64,000 bases of DNA from Paraburkholderia sp. BL10I2N1 (GTDB taxonomy: Bacteria; Pseudomonadota; Gammaproteobacteria; Burkholderiales; Burkholderiaceae). The position numbers and the translations under genes are program-made. The notes under the pieces are model-generated. The model had not been told where the DNA came from, made no database searches, and was given only the letters and a program-made list of their open reading frames with translations. Positions 36,308 to 43,873 of this stretch are shown in pieces. Location of the stretch: contig NZ_SNWA01000002.1 of the NCBI RefSeq assembly GCF_004361815.1, positions 930,001 through 994,000 of the forward strand. The letters are read 5' to 3'. Numbering within the stretch: position 1 is the stretch's first letter; every line of letters begins with the position of its first letter.

Positions 36308-37861
36308 TCAGATGGACATTGTTCCGCTGAGCGCCAGCGATTCTTGATGCCGTGCCGAATCGAGCGCTTTGGCGTAGTCGGCAGTCGCTTTGTAATCGCT
36401 GTTGTCGTCGATTTCCGACTCGATTCCACAAACCTTGCGAGCGAGCCTTGCGTACGGGCCCGAGCCAGAGAATTCCGCCCGTTGCATGGTCAGCGTGCGA
36501 ATGGCTTGCAGCGGCGTGCCGTTGAAATTCTCGAAAACGAACAGGCGGCTACCCCAGTCCGTCAGGAACAGGTCACGGATTACCCGGCCGATCTGAACGC
36601 GGTCATGTGGCTTGCCGACGGGGCCGCTATTCAAGCGTTCAAACCACGGATTGAGCGTCGCATCGTTCCACTGATCTTCGCTGGCGAAGATCAGAGCACT
36701 ACGGCCGGAAAGGTCGACCAGCTCGTAGATCATTTGGGAGAAGTTCTCGAGATACAGCGCGCGGCCGAAGTCGTAGACCAGAATATTGGGCTTGTAGTGC
36801 CCGCCTGGCGTGTGAAAACCCAATTCCTCTGCCGCGATAACGTGGGCTAGCATGGCCTGGTGAAAACCAATTAGCTTCGCTACGCGAGTCATGACGGCCG
36901 GAATCTTGTTGGTTCCGATATGCTCAGTGATCAGGACGGCCAGTCCGGCCATCAGCTCGGCGCGCACCATCTGGCGAACCAGCGCATGGTAATGCAGCCA
37001 GTCGAACACGCGTTGCGGGTATAGCTTGGCATGCTCAGGATTGCCAATATGGAAGACATGCGACCACGGAATGAACACATTCTCGAAAAGAGTCATACCG
37101 TCGAGTTCATCGCCCTGAGAGGCCAGCGGGTGTTCGATCGGATCATCCTTCACCACGCCTTCACGACAAACGATCGTCACCCCTTTGGCATTGACCGGAG
37201 TTGCCGCAAAAATGACCTGCTCGCCAGGAATGCCGGGCCTAAAAAATACGCCGATATGGATCCAGTCGGCAAAAGCGACGCCGGTGCCGATCGCTTTGAT
37301 CCCGTTGACAACGATTCCCTTCTCATTCTTCTCGACTATGCGCAGACCCGGCGAGCGCGCCTGTGCTTCCGGATTGGACCGGTCCATTTGCGGATCGACA
37401 AATTGCGGTGCGCAATTAAAATCGTTGTCTTTCGCAAAGTTGACGAAGTTAACGATATTTTTCGCCTTGATGTGACCTTCCGCACCAATGGATTGAGTTT
37501 CCCACGGCGTCGGATCATCCAGGTAAGTCTGCAATACGTAGTTATTCACATCGGGACTACGGGGAAAGGATGCGCCAGCCATTTCGCGCATCACTGTCTC
37601 GTGGTACTTCCGCTTACGCCGGAGTTGGTCCTTGTTGTGATGGCCGAACCATTGCATTGAACGTCGCTTCCCATTTTCGTCGACATAGGTCATGACATCC
37701 TGCAAATCGGGGCGATGATGCAAGTCGTAGAAATCTGCATGGCGCTGCGCATAGTCACGCGTTTTCGGGTGCGTAGCGATGTTATCGATTTTTTCGTTTC
37801 CCACCCAGACTTGACGCCCGTCATTCAGGGATTCGAGGTATTGACGACCGGTTCGGATCAT
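36308..37861 (-). CDS. hadA: FADH2-dependent chlorophenol/nitrophenol 4-monooxygenase
   Basis: 517 residues from ATG 37861 (AAGGA at 7-nt spacing). The sequence is very close to what I recall of HadA of Ralstonia pickettii and to TcpA/TftD: MIRTGRQYLESLNDGR, HRPDLQDVMTYVDENGKRR, NCAPQFVDPQMDRSNP. These two-component flavin monooxygenases hydroxylate chlorophenols or nitrophenols para to the hydroxyl, releasing chloride or nitrite and forming quinones. FADH2 comes from the flavin reductase encoded just upstream (37898). The exact substrate (2,4,6-trichlorophenol, 4-nitrophenol or others) cannot be read from sequence. Confidence 0.9.
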   Translation of the reverse strand: MIRTGRQYLESLNDGRQVWVGNEKIDNIATHPKTRDYAQRHADFYDLHHRPDLQDVMTYVDENGKRRSMQWFGHHNKDQLRRKRKYHETVMREMAGASFPRSPDVNNYVLQTYLDDPTPWETQSIGAEGHIKAKNIVNFVNFAKDNDFNCAPQFVDPQMDRSNPEAQARSPGLRIVEKNEKGIVVNGIKAIGTGVAFADWIHIGVFFRPGIPGEQVIFAATPVNAKGVTIVCREGVVKDDPIEHPLASQGDELDGMTLFENVFIPWSHVFHIGNPEHAKLYPQRVFDWLHYHALVRQMVRAELMAGLAVLITEHIGTNKIPAVMTRVAKLIGFHQAMLAHVIAAEELGFHTPGGHYKPNILVYDFGRALYLENFSQMIYELVDLSGRSALIFASEDQWNDATLNPWFERLNSGPVGKPHDRVQIGRVIRDLFLTDWGSRLFVFENFNGTPLQAIRTLTMQRAEFSGSGPYARLARKVCGIESEIDDNSDYKATADYAKALDSARHQESLALSGTMSI

Positions 37862-37897
37862 GACTTTTTCCTTCAAGTATTAATTGAAAACGACTGG

Positions 37898-38479
37898 TTA
37901 AAGCGGTGCGGGGTGGGTTGTTGCATAGGCGCGCTGGTAGTAAGCAAGGGGGTGGCGCTCGTCTGCTTTAGTGGTTGCGATAACGCGTGCGAAAATGAGG
38001 CTGTGCGTTCCAACCTCAATAGCATCTGCAACATGACAGTCGAGCGTCATCATTGCTTCTTTGCAGTACGGCGCGCCGCTTGCCAGGGTACCCCACTGAC
38101 TCTTGGCAAACCGTTCTGGCATTGACAGCCCACCGACTCCGGCGAAAAGCTGGGACAGTTCACTTTGATCTGCACTTAGCCAGTTCACAGTTAGTATCCC
38201 GTTCGCTTTGATTACGCCGTTAGCGAAGCTGTTGCGGTTTACGCAAACCAGGATAGTCGGAGGCGTGTCGCATACTGAACAGACTGCAGAGCAGGTAACG
38301 CCAGCTCTGCCACTCGATCCGTCAGTCGCCAGGATAGTCACGGGAGTGATTGCCTTGGAGAGCGCCTCCCTGAATTCAGTCGCGCTCACGTCGGCGGATC
38401 CTGTCTCCGGCAAATTTGCCAGCAGCGTGGCAATTGCCGAAGCGGCCGCTAATTCTTGTCTCTTCTGCGTGTTAGACAT
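37898..38479 (-). CDS. NADH:flavin reductase partner of the monooxygenase
   Basis: 193 residues of the flavin reductase (FMN-binding split barrel) family: FREALSKAITPVTILATDG, AGVTCSAVCSVCDTPPTILV and CVNRNSFANGVIKANGILTVNWL. It resembles TftC/HadX/TcpX, which reduce FAD with NADH and release FADH2 to the monooxygenase. It is the first gene of the operon and lies 36 bp upstream of the monooxygenase. An extra N-terminal ~30 residues (MSNTQKRQELAAASAIATLL) precede the family domain. Confidence 0.9.
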   Translation of the reverse strand: MSNTQKRQELAAASAIATLLANLPETGSADVSATEFREALSKAITPVTILATDGSSGRAGVTCSAVCSVCDTPPTILVCVNRNSFANGVIKANGILTVNWLSADQSELSQLFAGVGGLSMPERFAKSQWGTLASGAPYCKEAMMTLDCHVADAIEVGTHSLIFARVIATTKADERHPLAYYQRAYATTHPAPL

Positions 38480-38528
38480 AACACGTCTCCAGATGGAAGG
38501 TTACTCGGACTGTTGATTTCCTTTCCGT

Positions 38529-38564
38529 TTACGCAATTGATTGTTGTCCAATCTTTTGCGTGAA
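38529..38564. promoter_or_regulatory. Inverted repeat upstream of the catabolic operon
   Basis: TTACGCAATTGATTG and CAATCTTTTGCGTGAA form imperfect ~15-bp arms separated by 5 bp, 50-85 bp upstream of the flavin reductase start. Position and dyad structure suit a LysR-type activator site for the regulator at 31625. Evidence is positional only. Confidence 0.45.
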
Positions 38565-38769
38565 TCTACGGATTGGCGGCATAAACACTATTCCCTCAGG
38601 GCATCGAGATGGATACGCAAAACGACTCCTCCGCTGTGTGAAGGTGGAGGTGGTCTAAGGGACACAGGATGAGACCTACAAACCTGCCGTGAACGTCCCA
38701 AATTTTCCATCTGGCGCAACCCAAGCTCGCCGATAGAAGAATTCCCGTTCGAATACTCGTAGCCGCCGT

Positions 38770-38889
38770 AGGCGTTTGAACTAGGGCCACCCATTCGGGC
38801 GTGCCCAGTTCGACGGCTTTACACGTTTTCGGCGGGGCGCGCCGTTGAATCAGTTCAGCCTTGTACAAGCCGTTAATCGTTTCGGCCAA
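38770..38889 (-). pseudogene. IS3-family transposase (OrfB) remnant
   Basis: About 35 residues, MAETINGLYKAELIQRRAPP then KAVELGTPEWV, match the C-terminal part of IS3-family OrfB integrases (AETINGLYKAELIHRR). Upstream and downstream frames are unrelated, and no terminal repeats were found. This scar marks past insertion between the catabolic operon and the binding-protein gene. Confidence 0.75.
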
Positions 38890-39148
38890 TCAGCGAGAGA
38901 CCTTCAATTCCACACGACAGTATTTGCGCCGTTGCCTTGAAGTCGCGGAGGCGTGCAGGCCGCAAATAGTCACAGCAAACCGCACTGCACACATTTCCGC
39001 TGTTTCGTTCATTGGCGCTTTTCGGACGCCGGTCGCGTCACTACACCGTTCGTTCATCAACGCCGGCGTCCGAAAACCGATAGAAGAAGAAATACGACGC
39101 CGCAATGCAGATCAATCCTTCCTCGTTCCGGTTGAGGTGGCGACCCGC

Positions 39149-40015
39149 TTACAAGGTCGTCATGTACATCTGGTCGGCAGTTCCCGCAGGGACACCGAGT
39201 TCCGCGGCGACTGCAGCGACCCCTTCTTTGGCAACTTTGAGGTCCACTCGACCGTCGGAAGTGAAATGCGGGCGGACGTACTGCTCATAGTGTTGCTCCG
39301 CTTCCGCACTGGTCAGTCGGCCCAACATTGAAGCGATGTGTTCGACAGCCAGGCTGGGCTGTTCGGCGATCGTCTTGAGCGACCGCTTGTACGCCCGCAC
39401 CAGCGCCTGCAGGGCCGGATCGTCAAGCGAGATGCGCGAAGGGTCCACGGCGAGTCCCACGGTGGGGATCTCGAAGTGGTCGCCCACCCAGGACAGCACC
39501 GAAAAACCTTCCTCGCGGGCGACCTGTTCAGCCGATAACGTGCTGCCCACGTAAGCCGCATCAATCGAGCCGTCGCGAAGGCGTCGCAGGTCCATCTGGT
39601 AGTCACCCGGGATTCGCCCCACGCATTCCACGTCGCGATCGGGATCCAGTCCGTGCTTGCGCAGCACGATCCGCGCGAAGACTCCGGGGGCAGTGCGGGC
39701 CCCGTGGACCGCCAGTCGACGGCCTCGAAGGTCTTCCATGGACTTCACGCCGTTAGCGCCGACGAACCAAAAGAGCGGTCGGTGCGTGTTGACGCTGAGG
39801 GCTGTCCATTGGATGCCGTCAATCATCCGCGACAACAGAGCCCGACCAAGACCGATGGTTGCGCCGGTGCGCACACGTTCAATCTTCCAAACCGCTCCGT
39901 CGCGGAGGGCGACGTGAACACCTTCATCTTCGAAATATCCCTCTTGATCGGCTACATGCGCGATCAGTTCCTCGTGAATACCGGCCCCGACATAAGTCAG
40001 GTCAATCGAGAGCAT
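39149..40015 (-). CDS. NMT1/THI5-like substrate-binding protein without a signal peptide
   Basis: 288 residues from ATG 40015, which follows GAGGTG; the TTG at 40021 is an alternative. The periplasmic-binding fold of the NMT1/THI5 and SsuA type is clear: IAHVADQEGYFEDEGVHV, MEDLRGRRLAVHG, GSIDAAYVGSTLSAEQVA, EIPTVGLAVDP. It starts directly with the first strand (MLSIDLTYVGAG) and has no leader, and no ABC permease or ATPase is near. It may be a cytoplasmic binding or enzymatic protein. Its start region belongs to a 37-bp repeat. Confidence 0.75.
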   Translation of the reverse strand: MLSIDLTYVGAGIHEELIAHVADQEGYFEDEGVHVALRDGAVWKIERVRTGATIGLGRALLSRMIDGIQWTALSVNTHRPLFWFVGANGVKSMEDLRGRRLAVHGARTAPGVFARIVLRKHGLDPDRDVECVGRIPGDYQMDLRRLRDGSIDAAYVGSTLSAEQVAREEGFSVLSWVGDHFEIPTVGLAVDPSRISLDDPALQALVRAYKRSLKTIAEQPSLAVEHIASMLGRLTSAEAEQHYEQYVRPHFTSDGRVDLKVAKEGVAAVAAELGVPAGTADQMYMTTL

Positions 40016-40070
40016 TGGCAATTAACACCTCTGTCAGGTCAATCAAGCGCATTGGCAAAATAATCCCTCT
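39996..40070 (-). repeat. Two tandem ~37-bp start-site modules (copies R1 and R2)
   Basis: Read on the minus strand, each copy has a ribosome binding sequence, TTATTTGCCA-like spacer, ATG and codons for M-x-x-IDLT. R1 (ATG 40015) starts the binding-protein gene; R2 (ATG 40052) would start a 17-codon peptide ending inside R1. The two ATGs are 37 bp apart. Two more copies lie at 40909-40987. Confidence 0.7.
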
Positions 40071-40105
40071 CCGAGTCCCGGATACGATCCGGGCGCCCGT
40101 TGTGT

Positions 40106-40846
40106 TCACTCCATACCAAAGCCGCCGCTCACCGGAATGTAGTGGCCGGTGGTGAAACCCGACGCGTCACTTGCCAGATACGCCACCGTATTTGCCACTT
40201 CGCCAGGACGGGCAAGACGTCCCATCGGTATGGACGCAGCGATTGTCTTCAGCCGTTCAGCGGAGATCAGCCCGGCCGAAGTAGCGCCCTCCACGGTGGT
40301 CGGCGCAACGAGGTTGGCGGTGATTCCGTGGCGCGCCAGCTCCAGAGCGACGTATCGCACGAACTGGTCCAGGGCCGCCTTAGCGGTGCCCAACGTAATC
40401 ATCCCGTCACGCGGACGACGCGACAGCAGGGCACTCAGATAGATCAGCCGCCCGTGGCCACGAGAAATCATCCCTGGCACAACAGCCTTCGTTGCCAGGA
40501 AGGCGGCGCGCAGTTCAGTGTCCACCTTGCCGCCGAGTTGCTCCCAGCTTAGGTTGGCAAATGAGGTAACGTCATACGGCGTCAACGCGTTGTGCACGAG
40601 AACGTCGACCCCGCCCCATCGCTGATTAATTTCATCGACCATGGCGGCGACATCGTCAGGCTCGGTGACGTCGCCTTTAATCGCCACAGCCTCTCCACCG
40701 GCCGCGACGATCGTCGCGACCACGTCTTCGGCCTGGGGCGCACTGGCGCGATGGTTGACGACCACCTTGTATCCTTGTTCGGCCAGAGCCATCGCAATAG
40801 CCGCACCAATGCCCCGGCTGGCTCCAGTGATTAGCGCGACTGCCAT
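40106..40846 (-). CDS. Short-chain dehydrogenase/reductase (FabG-like)
   Basis: 246 residues. TGASRGIGAAIA cofactor loop at ~7, VHNALTPYD in place of NNAG, and an altered active site: YLSALLSRRPRDGMITLGTAKAA. The usual catalytic Tyr of Y-x-x-x-K is replaced by Thr (ITLGTAK), so dehydrogenase activity is doubtful. The C-terminal end is normal (TTGHYIPVSGGFGME). The gene is flanked by paired start-site repeats, and is followed by the binding-protein gene with a 90-bp gap. Confidence 0.82.
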   Translation of the reverse strand: MAVALITGASRGIGAAIAMALAEQGYKVVVNHRASAPQAEDVVATIVAAGGEAVAIKGDVTEPDDVAAMVDEINQRWGGVDVLVHNALTPYDVTSFANLSWEQLGGKVDTELRAAFLATKAVVPGMISRGHGRLIYLSALLSRRPRDGMITLGTAKAALDQFVRYVALELARHGITANLVAPTTVEGATSAGLISAERLKTIAASIPMGRLARPGEVANTVAYLASDASGFTTGHYIPVSGGFGME

Positions 40847-40908
40847 GAAGTCACCTCCATTTCAAGACTGGCCAGGTACTCTTTCCCGGGGCACAGACGC
40901 GGCCCCAC

Positions 40909-40987
40909 ACAGGTCAAATCAGTTGTACGCATTAGTGAAATAACTCCTCTATCAGGTCAATCGTGTGCATCGGCAAATAACTCCAAA
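40909..40987 (-). repeat. Two further start-site modules (copies R3 and R4)
   Basis: Minus-strand copies with ATGs at 40932 and 40970, 38 bp apart. R4 encodes MHTIDLIEELFH and stops within the R3 leader (TTTCACTAATG); R3 has GAGGAG and opens a ~30-codon frame MRTTDLTCVG that overlaps the SDR start at 40846. Overlapping stop/start arrangement is typical of translational coupling. Confidence 0.65.
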
Positions 40988-41047
40988 TTTCGGACGATGT
41001 GGGCACTCGGCATATTCAATCCACGACAAGGTGCCTTGCGCGTTTTG

Positions 41048-41130
41048 TTTGATCTACAGTACACCGCTCAAATTCTTAACTCTACGGATGCAGCCTCATA
41101 GACACTATTCCGTAGAGGAATGAAGCGGAT
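41048..41130 (+). pseudogene. LysR 5'-end remnant (copy 3)
   Basis: CTACAGT plus ATAGACACTATTCCGTAGAG, followed by codons for RNEADL, match the upstream region and first codons of the LysR gene at 31625 (DTIPQRNEGDV), but with a TAG stop at the Gln codon. Similarity is lost after ~41125. Confidence 0.5.
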
Positions 41131-41211
41131 CTCGCTCCACGAGCAGTCAACGAATTGCATGATGGTGCGATCACGAACCCTGGGCGCTGATGGCCGACGA
41201 CCAGGCGACGC

Positions 41212-42174
41212 CTATTGGAACGGCATATACATCTGCAGCCAGATGCGATTCCCCTCTGGCCGATTGCGGACCAACATTTCGCGCTGATACTTGAGCGCCA
41301 CGGAAAATTTACGGCTGCTGTACGCGATGGACGGGCCCACAGCAATCACCTGTCCGCGGTTGCCGTTGCCATTTACCGACTGTCCGTGCTGTGTATCGTC
41401 TGTCATCTGTCTATAGAAATATCCGCTCGTCCCGACCTGCCACATCGGAGTAAAGCGGACCCCAACGTTGTAGTCGACGATAAACTCGTTCCCCGAGTGA
41501 TAGTCGGTTACGTGATTCACCGAATTCACGCTGTAAAGCGCACGCGCACTAAACTCCACATTCGGCACCGGCATCCACGTGACGGCGTAGTTTGGCTGCA
41601 TCGAGTAGTAGTTTCGCCCCGGGTTCACGAGCCGGCTTGCGTCGAAACTGCCGGTCGGCAGAAAGAATTCGAGGCCTACCACTTGATGCAGGTTGCCCAG
41701 ATGCCAGCCGAGGAAGAGCGGCCCAACAGTCAGGTCCGACAGCCCGGTCGCGGTGCCGCTCTTGTAGACCGTGCCTTTTGGCGTGTGCGCGTCGAAGTGC
41801 AGATCGAGATTCACAAACGGAATGTTCGTCCGCGTCTCGAGGGTTGCGCCGAGGAACGTCACATCCCGCCAGACATGAGACAACCTGAATGCCGCCGCTT
41901 GCGCGTGCAGCGAGAACTCCGATACGCTGCCTGACGGGTTCCCGTTATTGCCTTCGAGCGTCGTCGCCTCGTATTCCTGCAGGTACACGTAAATGTGATT
42001 GCCCGGCGGCGGCTGAACGCCCGCAAGCAGCGTGTTCACGCCGACGGGGTAGTTGTTCCCGCCGTTTTCCGTGGCATGCACGGTCGCTATCCCGCTGCAT
42101 GATGCAATCGCAGCGCCCGCCAGAAGCGGGATACTGACAGCGCGACAATAGCCGCGCAACTCGAAAAAAGACAT
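41212..42174 (-). CDS. Outer membrane protein of the Phenol_MetA_deg (SphA-like) family
   Basis: 320 residues from ATG 42174 (AGGGG upstream). A signal peptide is present (VSIPLLAGAAIASCSGIATVHA). The mature protein is a beta-barrel type with N-terminal ENGGNNYPVGVNTLLAGVQP, alternating aromatic strands, GLSDLTVGPLFLGWH, VVGLEFFLPTGSFD and a terminal strand ending MYMPFQ. This family is repeatedly found with aromatic degradation genes and probably aids uptake of hydrophobic substrates. It appears monocistronic. Confidence 0.82.
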   Translation of the reverse strand: MSFFELRGYCRAVSIPLLAGAAIASCSGIATVHATENGGNNYPVGVNTLLAGVQPPPGNHIYVYLQEYEATTLEGNNGNPSGSVSEFSLHAQAAAFRLSHVWRDVTFLGATLETRTNIPFVNLDLHFDAHTPKGTVYKSGTATGLSDLTVGPLFLGWHLGNLHQVVGLEFFLPTGSFDASRLVNPGRNYYSMQPNYAVTWMPVPNVEFSARALYSVNSVNHVTDYHSGNEFIVDYNVGVRFTPMWQVGTSGYFYRQMTDDTQHGQSVNGNGNRGQVIAVGPSIAYSSRKFSVALKYQREMLVRNRPEGNRIWLQMYMPFQ

Positions 42175-42293
42175 ACCTTCCCCTGCGCGCTCGTCCGGCA
42201 TTGCACGGCGCTGTTGATGTATTTCGTTATGCTGGATGGAGAAACGAAGCGCGTTAGAGGAAGCGCATGAGTTTGCCCATCAACCCGGAACGC

Positions 42294-42672
42294 CTAAGCG
42301 TGCGTGCAGGCTTCCTCAAACGAGAGGCGCGGACTACGTGAAAAAATCATTTCGGCAATTCCATAGCCAGGTGCGCACAAGAAGTTCGACTTCACCAACG
42401 TTCCGCTAAAGAACGCCTCGTCGATCGCCGCATTACTGAAGCCCGACATCGCTCCGCCATCCAGACCGATTGCGCGCGCAGCGGGAATCAGATATCCGCC
42501 TTGAAGCGTGCCGTTTCGAAATGCAGTGGTGTGTGCGAAGTCCTGCTTCTCTTCGCCTTCGAACCATGAGTTGACGTCGGTGTCGTGCGGAAAGAGCGTC
42601 GGCAGTTGCTCGTCGTTGACGGTGCGCTCCTGCCAGCCATTCTGGCTGCGCGCACGGTGGAAGACGGCGGGC
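42294..42672 (-). pseudogene. Internally deleted nitroreductase-like gene
   Basis: A minus-strand frame without a start codon reads [20 protein letters not shown], then directly [18 protein letters not shown], then a copy of [15 protein letters not shown] and [17 protein letters not shown], ending [14 protein letters not shown]. Compared with the intact gene at 35619, about 65 residues between the Gln-Leu of the N-terminal segment and the LFPH segment are missing. It derives from a second diverged TcpB/HadB-like gene, not a recent copy. Confidence 0.8.
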
Positions 42673-42799
42673 CTTGCTGCAGTAGTTGCGCGTATGCCAT
42701 TTCACTTCTCCTGATGTCGATCCGGCCCATGGACTTCCCCGCAATGGAGCAGACTCGCGGTCTGGTAGGGACACTGCATATTTCGAACTGGTTTTGTTC

Positions 42800-42962
42800 A
42801 GCTACAGTAGGCCAACCAAATAAATCCCTCTATGGGCGCGGCGTCATAGACACTATTCCCCAGCGTAATGAGGCGGATCTGCGCCAGCTTCACGTGTTCG
42901 ATGTCCTCCTGACCGAGTGAAGCATCACGAAAGCGGCACGCGTGCTGAACCTCGGTCTATCT
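42800..42962 (+). pseudogene. LysR N-terminal remnant (copy 2) fused to a permease fragment
   Basis: The sequence from GCTACAGTAGGCC to the HTH matches the LysR gene at 31625: IDTIPQRNEADLRQLHVFDV, then LLTE followed by a TGA, then SITKAARVLNLG in frame. At ~42962 the similarity stops and the YfcC-like permease sequence begins, giving a sharp recombination joint. Confidence 0.75.
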
Positions 42963-43848
42963 GGGCACATATGCTGGCTTCAACATCGCCATCTTCAACC
43001 CGGTCACGACTGGAATGTCACAACGCCTGGCCGGCCTGCCGATGTTTTCCGGCATGACGTTCCGGGTGTGCATCTGCATCGCCTTCCTGGTGGTCACTAT
43101 CATTTTTCTCGTCGTTCAAATCCGCCCATATCGAATGAGCGGCGCGGCGAAATCTGTCTCGAAGCCTGGGCATGGCGGGACAGTGCCTCCACGACGACTC
43201 GACAACCGGCAAATGGCGGTCGTCGGAATCGTGCTCATTTGCCTGACGACCTTTGTCTACGGTTCGTCGACGCGCCACTGGGCCGAGACGGAGATGATTG
43301 CAATGTTTCTCGTCATGGCGATTGCCTCTGGGATCGTGTGTGGAATCCGGCCGGGCAAGATTGCGGATACATTCCTTCACGGCTGTAGCGGGCTCATCAA
43401 AGGAGCGCTTGTGGTGGGATTGGCACGGGCCATCTCGATCGTCCTCAGTGACGGGAAGATCCTGGATCCGATCGTCAACATACTCGCCGGAATGCTTGCA
43501 CCGCTTGATTCCACCGTGGCTGCGATCTGCATGTTTCTGAGCGCCGCATTGATTCACGTCGGAATCTCGTCCGGATCAGGCGAATCGGCAGCGCTGATCC
43601 CGATCTTCGCTCCGCTCGGCGACACGCTGCACCTGACCCGCCAGGTAACAGTCCAGGCGGAGCTCCTCGGCGAGGGCTTCATCAACTGCTTCAACCCAAC
43701 TTCCGGTGTCTTGATGGCTGTACTTGCAACGTCCGGCATTCCCTACGTCAAGTGGGTGCGTTTCATCATGCCTCTCCTGATTGCCTGGTTCGCCATCTGC
43801 ATCGTTGCCATCGCAGCAGGCGTCGCCATTCATTGGGGACCCTTCTAG
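42963..43848 (+). pseudogene. 5'-truncated YfcC-family permease gene
   Basis: The open frame from ~42963 reads GTYAGFNIAIFNPVTTGMSQ and continues as a membrane protein with six or so helices (TFRVCICIAFLVVTIIFLVV, MAVVGIVLICLTTFVYG, IEMIAMFLVMAIASGI-like, SGSGESAALIPIFAPLGDTL, GEGFINCFNPTSGVLMAVLA). This is the distal half of the YfcC/ArcD-like family, which normally has ~460-500 residues; about 200 N-terminal residues are absent. An internal ATG at 43015 gives 277 residues, but a functional carrier is unlikely. Confidence 0.7.
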
Positions 43849-43873
43849 CTAGCCGCTTCCTCATGGATCGAAC

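Noticed and set aside
38861..39331. 156-codon plus-strand frame between the IS3 remnant and the binding-protein gene
   Set aside because: Half of it is antisense to the binding-protein gene and the rest shows no motif or start signal.
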